Assembly: GCA_014871385.1 (NCBI GenBank)
Contig: CM026430.1
Location: 5,872,630-5,936,629, forward strand
Direction: 5' to 3'
Length of the DNA stretch: 64,000 bases
Source: Ceratodon purpureus
Lineage: Eukaryota > Streptophyta > Bryopsida > Pseudoditrichales > Ditrichaceae
The position numbers were made by a program, and so were the translations under genes. The notes under the pieces were generated by a model that was not told the origin of the DNA, did no database searches, and saw only the letters and a list, made by a program, of their open reading frames with translations. Shown in pieces: positions 13,791-25,797 of the stretch (positions are counted from its first letter, which is position 1; each line of letters begins with the position of its first letter).

Positions 13791-14769
13791 TTTGCATTGA
13801 CAAAGTTTTTGAGTATTTTAAGTAATTCCACTTACCACTTCACTCGAACAAACAAAAACAAAAACTATTTTAAAGTAAATGGCGATGAGTGAAGTAGGTT
13901 GTGGGTTTTGCTTTAAAGTAAAAGACTCCCAAGTTGAGCTTCCAACTTCCAACTCCTCTTTCTAGTCTTGCTTCCACAGCCGGAGTGAAGCTAAAACTGC
14001 AACGCGATGCTGAAGTTGCGAAAGCGGACGCACAAGCTGTGGCGATCAGGCATTTATATTATAACACAATAAAAAAAAATTAATTATATTTATTTTATTT
14101 AAATTAAACGTGAATTCATATTTATAACTTATGTCCTATGAAACTACCATTAACTATATAAAAGCAAATGTCAAAATAATCTTGCATTGGCCTATAATTT
14201 TAGGTTCAAATTTTATGATTTAGAAATATCTAAAATTTTAAGTAATTATTTAATTTTCAAGATTTTATAAAAGTTAAAAAAATTATGAATGCATTTCTAA
14301 TGTGCATTGTGTGAAGATTTACAAAACCACATTGTAAGAGAAATATTAAACAATACATTAAGTATGATTGAAGAATTAAATAAAACATAATATTTATTTT
14401 CTAAGGAATAAAATGAGTTGTTGTTTTTTTTTTTTTTTTTTTTTTTTTTTGAAAAGATACATAGACTAAATTTCTTGTAAGGTTTTTTGTGGAATTGGCT
14501 TGCAATGGACAAAGGATATAATGTAGGATAGAAAGACGGATGGGCACTCTTTTATGAATGATCATTTGCACTATTTTATAATCATTTGTAAATTTATCAT
14601 GTGAATTCGAAGAAAATGCAAATGATTCTAAATTTTGGCATTGCAATGTATACTTTTTAATGAGAATTTCATATATCATTAAATTCAAGCATGCACTTTG
14701 CATTAAATAGTGCAGAATTTAGACTTTCTAGTCATAAATTAATTAAAACGATATTTTCATTATAAGTTG

Positions 14770-15440
14770 ATCATTATATATTTGGAAGCTTCAATTACTT
14801 CTTTGATACAAAAATGTTTTGGTAAACAAAACGTATGATTTTTTTCTATAAGAAATTATAATAACTAATTTATTACTATGTAGATTTAGAATGGCTTTAG
14901 AAATGATTGTGCATTTGTGCCATAAACACTTATGATTTGTAGTGGCCTATGAGCCACTACATAAGTTAGTTATAAAAATTTAAGTAAGGAAAAATTACAA
15001 AATAAAATCTCAATTCTGAAAACACATGTGCACTATTACTTGCAATTAATATTTAAATTAATACTAGACCATACTTAAAATAGAATTTAAACATGTATAA
15101 GTGTTATTTATAGACTATATGAATCTAATCAATATCAACCTTAGAATGGCAAATCTTAAAAATAAAACTTTGCATCCACTTAAACTTATGTTGGATATAC
15201 TCTAACCATTATCCTTGAAATTTTACAATTTTAATGTTTATGATCTTAAATTTAATGATTATTGAATAACTACATTAAACGATGGCCTATTCACTAGTGT
15301 AAATCATTAGTGTGCATGACATCAATGCAAATTCACTTTTATAAACCATTATAAAAAACATAGTAAAAAAATAAACTCAAACATTCATTATATTGAAGTA
15401 TTTTTGCATTAAAAAATTAGTTAAGTATTCCAAGTAAATT
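14770..15440. repeat. Diverged long repeat, copy B
   Basis: Second copy of the repeat at 12720-13790, somewhat shorter, with the landmarks in the same order and orientation. No coding sequence is visible in either copy. Confidence 0.65.
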
Positions 15441-15563
15441 ACATTATAATAGAATTATAAAAAATTTGGTTGAATTTTATTTGGTGTATAAAATAATTTT
15501 ATTAAAAAAATAATCATGAATACATATTAAAATGTTGATTTTGTGAAATCTTATTTATAAATA

Positions 15564-15610
15564 TACTAGGGCTACGCAATGCTACATACAATAGTCGATG
15601 AAAATCATAT
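15564..15610. repeat. Dispersed repeat end, copy 2
   Basis: Second copy of the repeat end at 8281-8325, with a few substitutions. It is followed to the right by the third copy of the AT-rich repeat at about 15715-15860, so the two may be parts of one decayed element. Confidence 0.5.
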
Positions 15611-15714
15611 TTTTAAAATTTGAATATAAAAAATAAAATAAAATAAATTTTACATAAAAAATGAATTTTTTTAAAATTTAAAAAAAAAAATTTTTTACAT
15701 AAATTTTTTTTTTC

Positions 15715-15860
15715 AAAATATATCAATTGATTTTTAAGTATTGTTTGAAATAACTTTTGCAATAACCTTTTAATAGCCATCTATATAATCTATATAATCT
15801 GTATAACTTTCCAAACAACTTTTCAAGTTTCCAACTCCAACTTTAATCTCTTCTTTCTTT
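15715..15860 (+). repeat. AT-rich dispersed repeat, third (older) copy
   Basis: Related to 9739-9952 and 11965-12178 through the blocks TATCAATTGATTTTTAA, TTGCAATAAC, CCATCTATATAATCTATATAA and CAAGTTTCCAACTCCAACTT, with more mismatches and small insertions. Confidence 0.7.
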
Positions 15861-16540
15861 TCACAACCATATAGGACATGACAACAATGGTGATGACGAC
15901 TACGATGATTTTTCTACAATATTTTTCTAGGTTAAAATCTTCTCCAAGTTCATCATTGACGGAAATACTCCAATTTGTGCATCAATTTTTACTAAATGAT
16001 ATACCATTGACTAAACTCTTTTTAATTTCTTGAATATAAGATGCTATAGCTAATTGTACATCTACTTAAAAATATGAGTTATGAATGTAAAATTATATGA
16101 TTTAGGAGGATGAAGATTGCGAGGCTCAAAAGGATATAAAAATACTCTAAAAACTACATGGAAAAAAATTAAGTAAGAAATTGGAATAAACACAAGCAAT
16201 GGTATCAAAGTTCAATAAAATATCAGAACAACATACATATTATATTACATAAGTATTATTAAGATTGATATATTACAACACCTCTGGATCTATTTCTTTT
16301 GTAGAATGGTGGAGATGAAAATGAAATTCATTTCAAAATTTTTTTTTACTAATTTTTTCAATCAAATTAATATAAAGTTTATCAAATTTGTGCAAACTTC
16401 ACATTAAAAGTCAAATATAAGTCAAATGTAATTGATTAAAAATTTCAAGATAACCTACTCCAATAAAAACTTCAAATTAAATTGATGTCTTTTGAGTAAA
16501 TTTTTAAAGAACTATCTAATCAATTTCATACTGCCTTTCA

Positions 16541-16630
16541 TGTGATTGATAATCTTCACACAAGATTAATTGTGATTGGAAATCTTCACACGAGATTGAT
16601 TGTCATTGATAATCTTCACACAAGATTGAT
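16541..16630. repeat. Three tandem 30-bp units with internal inverted repeat
   Basis: Exactly three 30-bp units begin TGTGATTG or TGTCATTG. Each carries AATCTT-CACAC-AAGATT, a 6-bp inverted repeat around a 5-nt spacer; the middle unit has one mismatch. The array lies about 430 bp before the F-box start codon, a plausible promoter position, so it could be a cluster of dimeric protein-binding sites. That role is inference. Confidence 0.85.
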
Positions 16631-17062
16631 TCGAAGGTAAGCAAGCGGAGTTTTTGAGAGGCGAGGCGAGGAGCAGTAAAAAGTGAAGCATGAAAGCTCC
16701 TACGCGAAGACGACGACGACGCCATCGCCATCGCCATCGCCACCAACACTTGTCGCTCCTCGCTTCTCTCCGCACACACCTCCCGTCCACAGCAACAGCA
16801 TGGAGCCAATCTTCACCGGATAACTTCCGGCTACGACCAATCCTGCGCTCGCCTCACTTCTGGCATGCACACAAAACAAACCCCAGCGAAATCGATCGCC
16901 TGACCCGGAAACCCTAGCTCCGCGAACCTCTGCTCTCGAGCAAGAATTCTTCGTCCACGATTTGAGAATGTAAGGCCGTTGCAATTATGATGGTAGTCCG
17001 GGGAGGGAACGAGCGGAAGACGACGGGTGAGGTGAGAAATTGAGGGCTAGGGTTTGGTGGCG

Positions 17063-18121
17063 ATGGAGATGGATCCATTGCTATGGCGAAATCTGCCGGA
17101 ACATGTGCTGGATGTGATTCTAATCCATTTGCCGGTGGCGGCGCTCACGCGGTTCCGGAGTGTGTGCAAGCGGTTGAATTCGCTCCTGTCGTGCCGGAGT
17201 TTCTTGGCGAAGTATTCGCTGACGCGAAGTCCGGTTTCGTTTTCACAGCCATGGCTGGTGCACACTCAGGGCGCGGATTTGAAGGCGTGGAGCTTTGAAA
17301 GGAACAATTGGATTGAGCTGAGCTCGTCGTGGATGCGAGTGCCGTGGTTCGCGAGTGTGCTCGCGTCCGCGAGCGGGCTTGTTGTGATGGCGCCCGTTTC
17401 GAAGGGCGTCGGTCGTCCGGCGAGGATACGCGTATTGAATCCGTTCATGGGGATTGAGCGACTGTTGCCGCCGATCGGGCACCCGGCCGCGGCGCAGTTG
17501 GTTGTGGATTCGAGCGGGGGAAGGTATCATGTCTACGCTCTGTGCGAGGCGGTGGAGCGCGGCAAGGGGTCGCTCTATCGGTTCGCCTCGCAGAGCAATA
17601 GTTGGGAGGTTTTATCGTCGGAGCCTCCGTGGCAGGTTTTCTTACCAGGCGCTACAATTGATGTATGCAACGGCGTTGTTTACTGCAGAGCAGGTTTCCG
17701 AACCCCGCAATCTGGAATCTGGACGTTCGACGTAGATCTGCGAATATGGTCGAGGATACCGCTTGCGTTTCTACCCTCGGACGCGCGATGCCAATTGGTA
17801 TCCTGTGGGAATCGTGTTATGCTCATTACGAGAATGAATTGCGACGGTTTTCTCCGCATTTTGCAGTTAGAGCATGCATGTATGGAGTGGATGACTATTC
17901 TCGAGCTCCCGAACGAGATGATAACGCAGGACGACGGAGGAAGCATTTCCTGCATGGCGCAGGGTGATCTGTTCTTCATCGTTTCTAGGACAATGCGTGA
18001 CATTAGAGTGGCGGTGTTCGATTTGGTCACGCAGAGGGTGCAATACGCCCCGCCTCTTGCTGGAGCCTTGACCACGAGCAAGAGCTTCCCGTTCTACCCC
18101 TGCCTCTCGACTCTCGTATGA
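17063..18121 (+). CDS. F-box protein (F-box/kelch-like)
   Basis: A single-exon gene of 352 residues. The frame is open further upstream, but the first ATG is at 17063 (MEMDPLLW), preceded by a purine-rich leader, so I start there. The N-terminus (residues about 6-48) is a classic F-box: LPEHVLDVILIHLPV, then a conserved RFRSVCKRLNSLL block. This motif docks substrate receptors onto SKP1 in SCF ubiquitin ligases. The rest (about residues 60-350) has the spaced W, G and hydrophobic pattern of a plant F-box-associated beta-propeller (for example YRFASQSNSWEVL and IWTFDVDLRIWSRIP). The target protein is unknown. The gene is GC-richer than its intergenic surroundings and convergent with the LPEAT2-like gene. 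Confidence 0.86.
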   Translation: MEMDPLLWRNLPEHVLDVILIHLPVAALTRFRSVCKRLNSLLSCRSFLAKYSLTRSPVSFSQPWLVHTQGADLKAWSFERNNWIELSSSWMRVPWFASVLASASGLVVMAPVSKGVGRPARIRVLNPFMGIERLLPPIGHPAAAQLVVDSSGGRYHVYALCEAVERGKGSLYRFASQSNSWEVLSSEPPWQVFLPGATIDVCNGVVYCRAGFRTPQSGIWTFDVDLRIWSRIPLAFLPSDARCQLVSCGNRVMLITRMNCDGFLRILQLEHACMEWMTILELPNEMITQDDGGSISCMAQGDLFFIVSRTMRDIRVAVFDLVTQRVQYAPPLAGALTTSKSFPFYPCLSTLV

Positions 18122-19103
18122 TGAACCCTTGGCGCTGAGTCTTCGTGTTTTGCTTCCCTCTATGATCATGAAACAGTGGTCTTGTTACCGGTGGAGTTGA
18201 TCTTGGCTGCCGAAAGCTATGCTTGTAAAGTACCATCTCCATGGTTGGATGGAATAGTGTGTATATTATATTTTATGATCGTTTGGCGGCGATTGGGAAT
18301 TCTTTCACAATGCAGTGAGAGTGTCATACTGCCGATATTTGCTCACAAGGAAATTTATACGCCGCGATGGTGTGTAGTATTGGTGCACGGTATTATCACT
18401 CTGCATATCAGTGGCATTGAGAAAATGTTGGCGTTGTATAATACATTGCATTTGTAATTTAATTTCTAATTTTTCTCGATTAAAATTGCTGAAGAGAATG
18501 CCCATGATAAAACTAACCTCTTAGTGCCACGATTCATCTTTAAGGGGAAGATATAGTGTGGAAGATTCATGCTGTTGATTCATAAGCTGCAGTGGATGAT
18601 AACATTCCTTTCTCTTGTAGCAGGTCAACAATAAGATACAATATCAACGCAGTTTTACGGAACATCATTCAGAGTCGACAAGATGGAATGTGAGCTATTC
18701 TCTTCGGATCTGAGCAAGGACTCATGTGTTTATTGCAAAGTGCCCGATGTTTACAAATTTTACATCTGCAGCGAACTTGTAATGGAACACTGCCTTCCCC
18801 GAAGCCTTTGCTGAGAAACTCTGCACTCAGCTACCCTTTCTAGAAACAATCTCGGCAGGGATCAAAAACCCTGTTCAGAAGCAACTCGTTTCAGGACCCT
18901 GCCTCATGTGGGTAGCAATAAAACCAAGTACAAAGGCTGCATGGGGATCAATGAGAGTGACACAGAGCGAATCACATCTGTGCCCAAGTGTTTTCCTGTC
19001 GGTCCTTGGAAGTGGACTATCTCAAAGTGGGCTCTCAAAGACAAAGTCCAGTTTGAGAGGGTCCATCTCAGAAAGACGGTCTCCAGGTTGGATGAGCTTA
19101 CAA
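18122..19103. other. Shared 3' intergenic region between convergent genes
   Basis: Lies between the stop of the F-box gene and the stop of the acyltransferase gene, which face each other. No exon of either gene is needed here and no conserved frame is visible. It most likely holds the two 3' UTRs. Confidence 0.6.
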
Positions 19104-22100
19104 TCAAAATGTTCCCACCATGAAAATTGGCAGTAGCTCGGGGTTAACCTCTATGAAGGCTTGAAACTCCTCCCAGCTGATGTCTCCTTCTCCGTGGAGA
19201 TGCAGCTTCTTGAACCACATGTTCACCTGCATTACTCACACACGGTCCAAGCTCAGCGGATACAAACATCCTCCAATTTATCTCTCCAACACCTTGTGGG
19301 CAGTGAAGAACATTACAAGCATATTAAGTTGTGTATATTCAAAGGTGTTGAGAACAGATAAATACCGTTAGATCAAATTCTACTTACCTTCGCACTGCTA
19401 ATTGACGGCATACTCAACTTCAAGGTTTTCTCCAGCTGCAAAATAGATCATTGTGAAATGAACTGTCAGCACTCAAGAAAAGCTCCATCGCACCGTAGAC
19501 ACAACTCGCAAATTTCCATGGCTACGGCTTGTACTAATGAAGTGTTTAGGATTGACATGTAGTAGGAACATATTAAGTGTACCTCCAATGCTGAGATGCA
19601 GCCGTCACTTCGAAGGTTGCATGCATTGAAAGCTGCTTTCATCCGGCTATTAAAATCCTTGTGCTTGGATATTGATCCTGATGCTGCCACAAACTGAAAA
19701 TATCGGCACGCAGCCGTGACCCATTAGTACTTAGGAAGGCATTTTCTTAAGAACGAAGAAAGAGTCATACAGAATGGGTGGAATAAAAGCAGAAACGAAA
19801 AGAAATGCTTCTTCTCATGCAGGCATTGACATCATATGTGTAATTTAGAGGGATAAGATGTTCTATCAAGTACCTCTCGGAATGTAATGAACCCCTGGCC
19901 AGATTGGTCGTAGAGATCAAATATCTGAATCAAACATTTTGACACGTTAGAGATTTTATGATCTGGGTAAGTACACAAATATCAACTAGTGACATACAAT
20001 GACCTGGTTTGAAAGATAAAAGCAGGCCAAAGTTTCTAGAGATGCAGACGCACACAAAGCTTGCATTACCTTCTTAGAAATCCAACATCTCGGCAAATGA
20101 TGCCATTCGAGAAATTGGTTCATGCTGACGGTACCACTGTTCAACGAAAGCGGGAGATGATATCAGAAATACAAGCAAAAGTGTATCTTCGATGATTCAT
20201 GTCTAAAACCAAAATTATAAGATGCAGAGAGATAAACAATCTACGCACCTATAAGATGGATTCATTGCGGCGAACTTCTCTAGAAAGCTCATCACTTCTC
20301 CGGACCTCAAGCCAAGTACCTGCCGACCAAAGCGAACTAGTGATAAGCATCCTCTTAAAAGAAAAGATACATCTTCGAAATTTCTCACTAGCGCTCAAAA
20401 AATTACTGAAGAGAACGGATGGATGGAACCAATAATGTAAACAAAAGTCACTCACCTTCTCTATTTTCCCCATTTCCACCATGTAACTCGCTGGTGAACG
20501 CTGCAAGTATTCAATTTTGCACAAAAGTTAGTTCATAAGCCAATGTATTCTCATGGTCAGGGTGATCTAGAAATTATTAGGTCAAAATTGTTGGTGCGAG
20601 TGTTGAGATCTATGTCAGACAAACCCATGAACTTTGCATGTGCTCAGCGAGGAGGAGAAAATAACCACGCACCAAACAAAGTCGCTGGGCATTCACAGAC
20701 AACATCAGATCACCATACGTATGTTCAGTCACGGGCACGCAAAGTGCTTGTGCCATTGTATGCCTAACCTGCACTTGTGACACATGTCTACATAATTAGA
20801 GTAAATACACAATAATCTTCAGCTTCAAACTAGAATTCACTCGTGCCTCTGTTTGCCAAAGTATTTTAAGATAAAACACCACAGGAAGAAACCCACCCGC
20901 TCAGCAAACTCCGCAGGATTTTGCACCTCCCTCTCAGATGGGTACACGACAGGCAGATATTCAACCTGCTCGCAAATACCGCATTTTAGATTCAGTTTCA
21001 GTACAATATCGACAACAATAAAGAGATGAATAACATGATTCTTCGGAAGGTGTGAGTCCGAGGTGCCAGACCTCCATGAAGTTGTTGAACTGCGTGAGCA
21101 TTCGAAACATTAAATTGGCCAATGAAATGTCCCCCCTGTAAATACCAGCGGAGTCGTAGTGCATTAGAATAGAATATAGGGTCTTGTTCATCACAATGAA
21201 ATTGGTTGCAATCAACATGTCACTTGCCAAGAGCCTTCTGAAAGAAAACGTACCAGGAAACGTCTAAGTGAACAAAAGGATACCGGATGACCACTGGTTG
21301 AATTGGAAAGCCAGGAGCAAATGCACCCAGTTTGAATGATATCAGTGTTCTGCCGTTCGTTGTAGTGCCCTCAGGAAACAACAGTACAGATGGAAATTCC
21401 ATGCTAGCTGCTCTTCTCTGCCATGAAAATCATGTCAGAGAACATGATATGCTAGAAAAATGTGATCCCAGTTTCCTACTTTCAATCGTCAAAAATCCTC
21501 AACCAACTCAAAAATTTGCACTATTTAAAAAAGTCCTGCCTTGAAATCAAGGCAAATTAAGCTACCTCATGATTAGAAATTAGCATCAAATCCTAAGAAT
21601 TAGGTCATTTTACAAGAACATCAAACATACTGATGACGAGTGTGGGATGGTGATAAGTACTTTGATCTCAATTGTCGCATACTTCCTTGATTCTGCATCC
21701 GTTTTGTCGACAGGGATAATCTACAACATAAGAGACTCAAAGATAAGTAAAGATATACTTCGAAGAACTTCAGCAGGAGTAAATGTTTCGGCATGGTAGG
21801 GGCTACAAAGTCTAGTAACCCACCTGCATTGAACGGATAATAGTCCCCGCTAGAAACATACTGTCGTGGGACTTGGAGCTCACAATGCTGGGAAATAGCT
21901 CGTAAAAGTAGAATATAGGATCAATGAATGACACATGGTTGGATACCACAATGGGAGCTGTGTCTTTGTGGGCAGGTTTCCCAATGCGCCGAATCCAGTG
22001 AAACCTGACACACAAGCACACCTGGAAGATTCAGCTGAGGCATAAACCCCAAAGTGAAAGCCCACACAAATGCTCACATAGCTTAACGACTTGGAAAGTT

Positions 22101-23204
22101 AATATCAAGCGGTTTAATCTAATCGCCAGGCTACCGTAATCACATTCAGTCTCTCACCAGAGAAGACATCATTGACTCACCGTTCTGAAATACCTCTAAC
22201 CTAGTGATCTACATTTGCAGCTAAATGATCAATCCTTGACCTTTTCTTATAGAAATGACCCACACACTAGTCCTTGCTCCGAAAGAACTTCTAACCTGGC
22301 TGAGATTTTTCTACAATTAAAGACAGTTGAGTAATCTTGATACTAAGTCACTAATCTTAGTACAAATAAGATTAGGTCTGCCCCGAGCTTTAAAAATGCA
22401 ACTTGTATAAAAGACCTCACAAAACTCAAATGAAACCCATTGCAACTTTGTTGAATTTTTCCTCCGAGATGACCAACCTAACCTAGCTTTACAAAATGCT
22501 TCAAAACTAGTTGAAGGTTACTAACAAGGTTAGGGCTTGTCAGAGCTACAAAATTATAATCCCAGGTGTTCATTTTTAACGCGGTGGGAAGTAAACTTAT
22601 CTCTTGTGTCCCCCAAGACATTGTAATCCTAAACCACAGATCTTGTGTGACTAGTACGACGAGCCATTAAATTTTTATTTTCGTTTTGATTGTTTCCAGA
22701 TATGACCCACCCGAAGCAGTAAAGAATGCCGCGTCCGCAGAGTCGCGTCACGCCCATGAGCTTGCGACGCCATTTTGGGAGCACCACTTGACTCTTCTTC
22801 CACCCGGCTAGAGCAAACTTCGTAGCGAAAAAGCCCACCACGAGAATTAATGCCACAACAGCCAAGCGCAGAATCAGCAGCGGTAGCAACAAGATTGTCT
22901 TGGCATTCTCGTACAGCCCACTCACTCTCGGCGTCATGTTCAAGAACGGATCTATCGACGTTTGCTTCCCAAACGACGGCACGATGGAGAAAAGCTCCAT
23001 CGCCTTCTGCATCCGACCGCGGTCTCCATCCACCACAGCGTCGGAGATTGATATTGTCATGCACACATCGTCACATCCGTTGAGAAAGTTCGTGCTTTCT
23101 CTCCGCTTGGAGACCCCCTTGTCACCGACGAGGATGGTAAACTCAGGTTTGAGCTCCCCTTGCACATCTACGTCCTTTAGCAGAGGAAGCAAATCTTCAC
23201 CCAT
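19104..23204 (-). CDS. LPEAT2: Lysophospholipid acyltransferase with EF-hands (LPEAT2-like)
   Basis: A complete 14-exon minus-strand gene, 1644 nt, 547 residues (Arabidopsis LPEAT2 is about 540). Exons: 22711-23204, 21824-22004, 21661-21720, 21254-21417, 21072-21135, 20897-20965, 20673-20768, 20456-20500, 20249-20319, 20070-20136, 19874-19924, 19583-19693, 19388-19435 and 19104-19226; all junctions are GT-AG and phases agree. Residues about 103-131 form a membrane segment. Acyltransferase motif I (NHVSFID, 187-193) supplies the catalytic His and Asp; FPEGTTTNG (259-267) and the following IQPVVIRYP are the substrate-binding motifs. The C-terminal third has diverged EF-hand-like segments ([21 protein letters not shown]). 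Known relatives reacylate lysophosphatidylethanolamine in ER/Golgi membranes. A further open frame lies upstream of the chosen ATG, but it has no ATG. Confidence 0.95.
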
Positions 23205-23248
23205 TGTAATTAAATCCAATATGCGGTCACTCAAGGTAGGTTACGTGA

Positions 23249-23272
23249 TCACGAGGCGGCGTCCAAATCCAT
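23249..23272 (-). promoter_or_regulatory. Short upstream ORF in the LPEAT2-like leader
   Basis: An ATG followed by six sense codons and TGA (peptide MDLDAAS) lies 44 nt before the chosen start codon. If the transcript begins farther upstream without splicing this part out, the uORF could dampen translation of the main frame. The sequence is seen; the regulatory effect is inference. Confidence 0.4.
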
Positions 23273-24150
23273 CTCAAAACGCCACAAAATCGAATTCACT
23301 CAACAACTCTCCACATCTTCGAACTGGACTCTACCTGAATTTCCTAAACCTTGCTAAAACGGAGCAGTACACACTATCCACCTCAAAGAAAACCATCGCT
23401 TCGAAGTGAAAATTCATCCTCACAAACCAAAGTAACGGCGCAGAATTCTTCAACACCTGTTAAGATTCAGCATCTAGACCTGCATCCTCAAACTCAAAAT
23501 GAAGTCCAGATCTAAACCTCGCCACCACTCACACACCTCAACCCTCCCAAAACTCAAACAAAAAATCTAGATCTTTCTGCTACCATGACCGAATTCAATA
23601 CTGCAAACCATGTAAGTTGCAGAAACGTCGACGCATTGCACACACAATAAGTCACTGATCTCTAAACCTCGGTCCAAGCAAAGGTTCCTCTCCGAACGTC
23701 ACTGAACTCCAAGAGATGGCACGAAGCTGGAAAAGAGCTCAGAAGCAGCAACTGCAGCCACCTAGAAGCACCTCCCTACACTTCCTGATCTCAGTACATC
23801 GATCCTCGACTGGAGCGAGCAACACACACTCGGCCATCAACACGGGACCCATCACATCTCAGCACTCAATCCATCACCCGCGACCAATCAACGCGGACCG
23901 ATCATCATTAGCGACCCCGAACCAATTGCCAATTCATGGCTAATTCTGCACAAAGCTAGACAAAGTTGCCCATTCTTGTGGGTACCGCTCCTTCCGGACC
24001 CACTGATTTAGAAGTCCGCGACCCGCGTACTACGCTTTTTAAGGTCCAACCTTTTTTGATCGATGATGTTTCTGCTGCCGTCGACTCGGCTGCCATCCTC
24101 ATCACCGATTTCCCATTTTACTAGACTCACTGCTCTTGAGGCGTCCCTTG

Positions 24151-24211
24151 ATCAGTCCGATCTAGATTTACGACGCCGTGTTCTAGTCCGATCTAGATTC
24201 ACGACGCGGTG
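24151..24211. repeat. Two tandem copies of an approximately 30-bp unit
   Basis: AGTCCGATCTAGATTTACGA at 24154 is followed by AGTCCGATCTAGATTCACGA at 24185, each ending CGCCGTG or CGCGGTG. A simple duplication. Confidence 0.85.
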
Positions 24212-24584
24212 ATCAGCGCCTGAGTATGAGCAGGTATTGCGTGGATATCTGGTTAGTATCACCTGAGTAGTAGAAGTGGATATCAACCGATGAGGTAGTT
24301 GTTGGAGTTTCGCGTCGGTTGGCCGGTTGTAGTCTTCCAGAAGCCTGGAAAGCAGGGCGACGGGAAGTTGCGCCGATCGATGGACGTGCAGGTTGAACGG
24401 CGTCGTGTTGGTGTGGATATTGGATCCGACGGCTTTAGGTTGTCTGCTTTTCGGTTGATGTCTATGCGATGTTCTGGTCATACTTCTACGATATCCTGCT
24501 AACACCCGGTTCATACTTGGGTCGTGTGATGTGTTTGGTAGTAATTGTATTGTGAGCTTGTAATAGATTACAAAAACTATTTGA

Positions 24585-24876
24585 ACTAAGGTTGAGACAC
24601 CCATAGCTGACAAGTGACCAATAGCCGATATATTCTAATTCCTAGATTATGAAAGAACAGATGTACCTCATTTGTACATATCGGTTATTGGGTCGGAAGT
24701 ACTTTTCACTTTGAAAAATTGTACAAATTTCAATATTGGGAGATAATTCATGAAAAAATGCTCATTCTTCATGAACCTTATTTTCCTATGAACTAAAAAT
24801 ATCTCTTTGTCGATAACCCAAGCTTTGATATGCTAAACTGCTTTAAGTTGTCGGTTATAGGTGTTTCTACCTTAGT
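24585..24876. mobile_element. Inverted-repeat (MITE-like) element, about 290 bp
   Basis: The left end ACTAAGGTTGAGACACCCAT and the right end, read in reverse complement ACTAAGGTAGAAACACCTAT, form imperfect terminal inverted repeats that continue through AGCTGACAA. A second internal inverted pair (ACCAATAGCCGATAT against ATATCGGTTATTGG, about 24617-24692) lies inside. There is no coding capacity. I could not identify a target-site duplication. Confidence 0.5.
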
Positions 24877-25797
24877 ATGTGTATGTGTGCCACGAGGAGC
24901 TTGAATCCTTCTGCTAGAATGTGATATCACCTGTGAGAGTTATCAATGATGAATAAAATGGTCCATATAATAAGATTAAACTGGAAGAATTGGAACCCAT
25001 TTTCACGTTCATAGGGAAAGTTGCTCCATGGAGGAGGTCCATGTTGTTTGAATCGCAGTCCGAGAGCATAGAGAGACGGAGAGGGGTAAGAAAATTAGGG
25101 TTTCAAATGAAAATGGGTTATCTCAGGTTGCATACTTGGACACCGGGTCTAAATATCTGGGGTACTGGTTTGGATATTGGAGGCTTTCATTCATGCAGTT
25201 TTCAAGTGATGTCTGTGTGATGCTGGGGCCATACTGGTAAGTTGCTTAGTACTAGTCCTTGCAATGGATTTGTTGCTGGAATTTTTGGATGAGATGATGA
25301 GTAAGCTTTCAAAAAGGGTGGGCCGGGGCAGGCTTCCATGTTTATATTGTGGAGACAATGATGCGACGATGATAACTTAGTCGCCCTTGCAAGGTTCGGG
25401 AGGAATTTCGTGAGGAGGACCGGATGTGAAGTCAGCTACGAATCTGGAATCTTTTGGTCTGACATACCGGTAACAAGTGCGCTTATTCTTCGGCAATCAG
25501 AGTATATTTACTGTGGGCTCAAATTATTGTGCATATTGATCGGAATTGCTTAGGACTTCGACTTTAGTTAGTACTTTTGGTGTGGTTGTTGAGTACTTTC
25601 GAACCTTCCCATGGAAGTATATGACCACTTGATTTTGGAATTGGTTTTGCCACTGTAGTAAACAGGAAATGAGGAACTTCAGATCTGATGCAATTCACAG
25701 ATTGCTTTTGTACACATTTTGTAGAATTAGAATTATAAATCCGGTCCCTTTTTGAAGGGCCAACATGAGTAAAATGTGTGTTTGTGAAGTACCTTAA

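Larger units (their letters stand above)
4600..16540. other. AT-rich intergenic DNA with decayed repeats, no recognised gene
   Basis: Nearly 12 kb with long A/T runs (for example about 30 T at 14420-14450) and only short random open frames. Internal similarities show it is built from old repeats: copies of an AT-rich repeat at 9739, 11965 and about 15715; a pair of diverged repeats at about 12720-13790 and 14770-15440; and a short repeat at 8281 and 15564. No gene with a supportable product is visible. Confidence 0.7.
23273..25797. other. Promoter side of LPEAT2-like gene and intergenic DNA
   Basis: Contains the presumed promoter and leader of the minus-strand acyltransferase gene (23.3-24 kb, C-rich, with short plus-strand open frames that look random), a two-copy tandem repeat and an inverted-repeat element. 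No gene product can be supported here. Confidence 0.5.

Noticed and set aside
16566..16984. Minus- and plus-strand ORFs with Arg/His runs before the F-box gene
   Set aside because: Produced by CCATCG and GACGAC short repeats in the leader; no conserved domain.
17054..17062. Start of the F-box protein at TTG 17054
   Set aside because: The first ATG in frame is at 17063; a TTG start is not expected in a plant nuclear gene.
23960..24124. Short plus-strand gene-like peptide around TAPSGPTDLEVRDP
   Set aside because: Only about 50 residues between stops, without splice sites or a known match.
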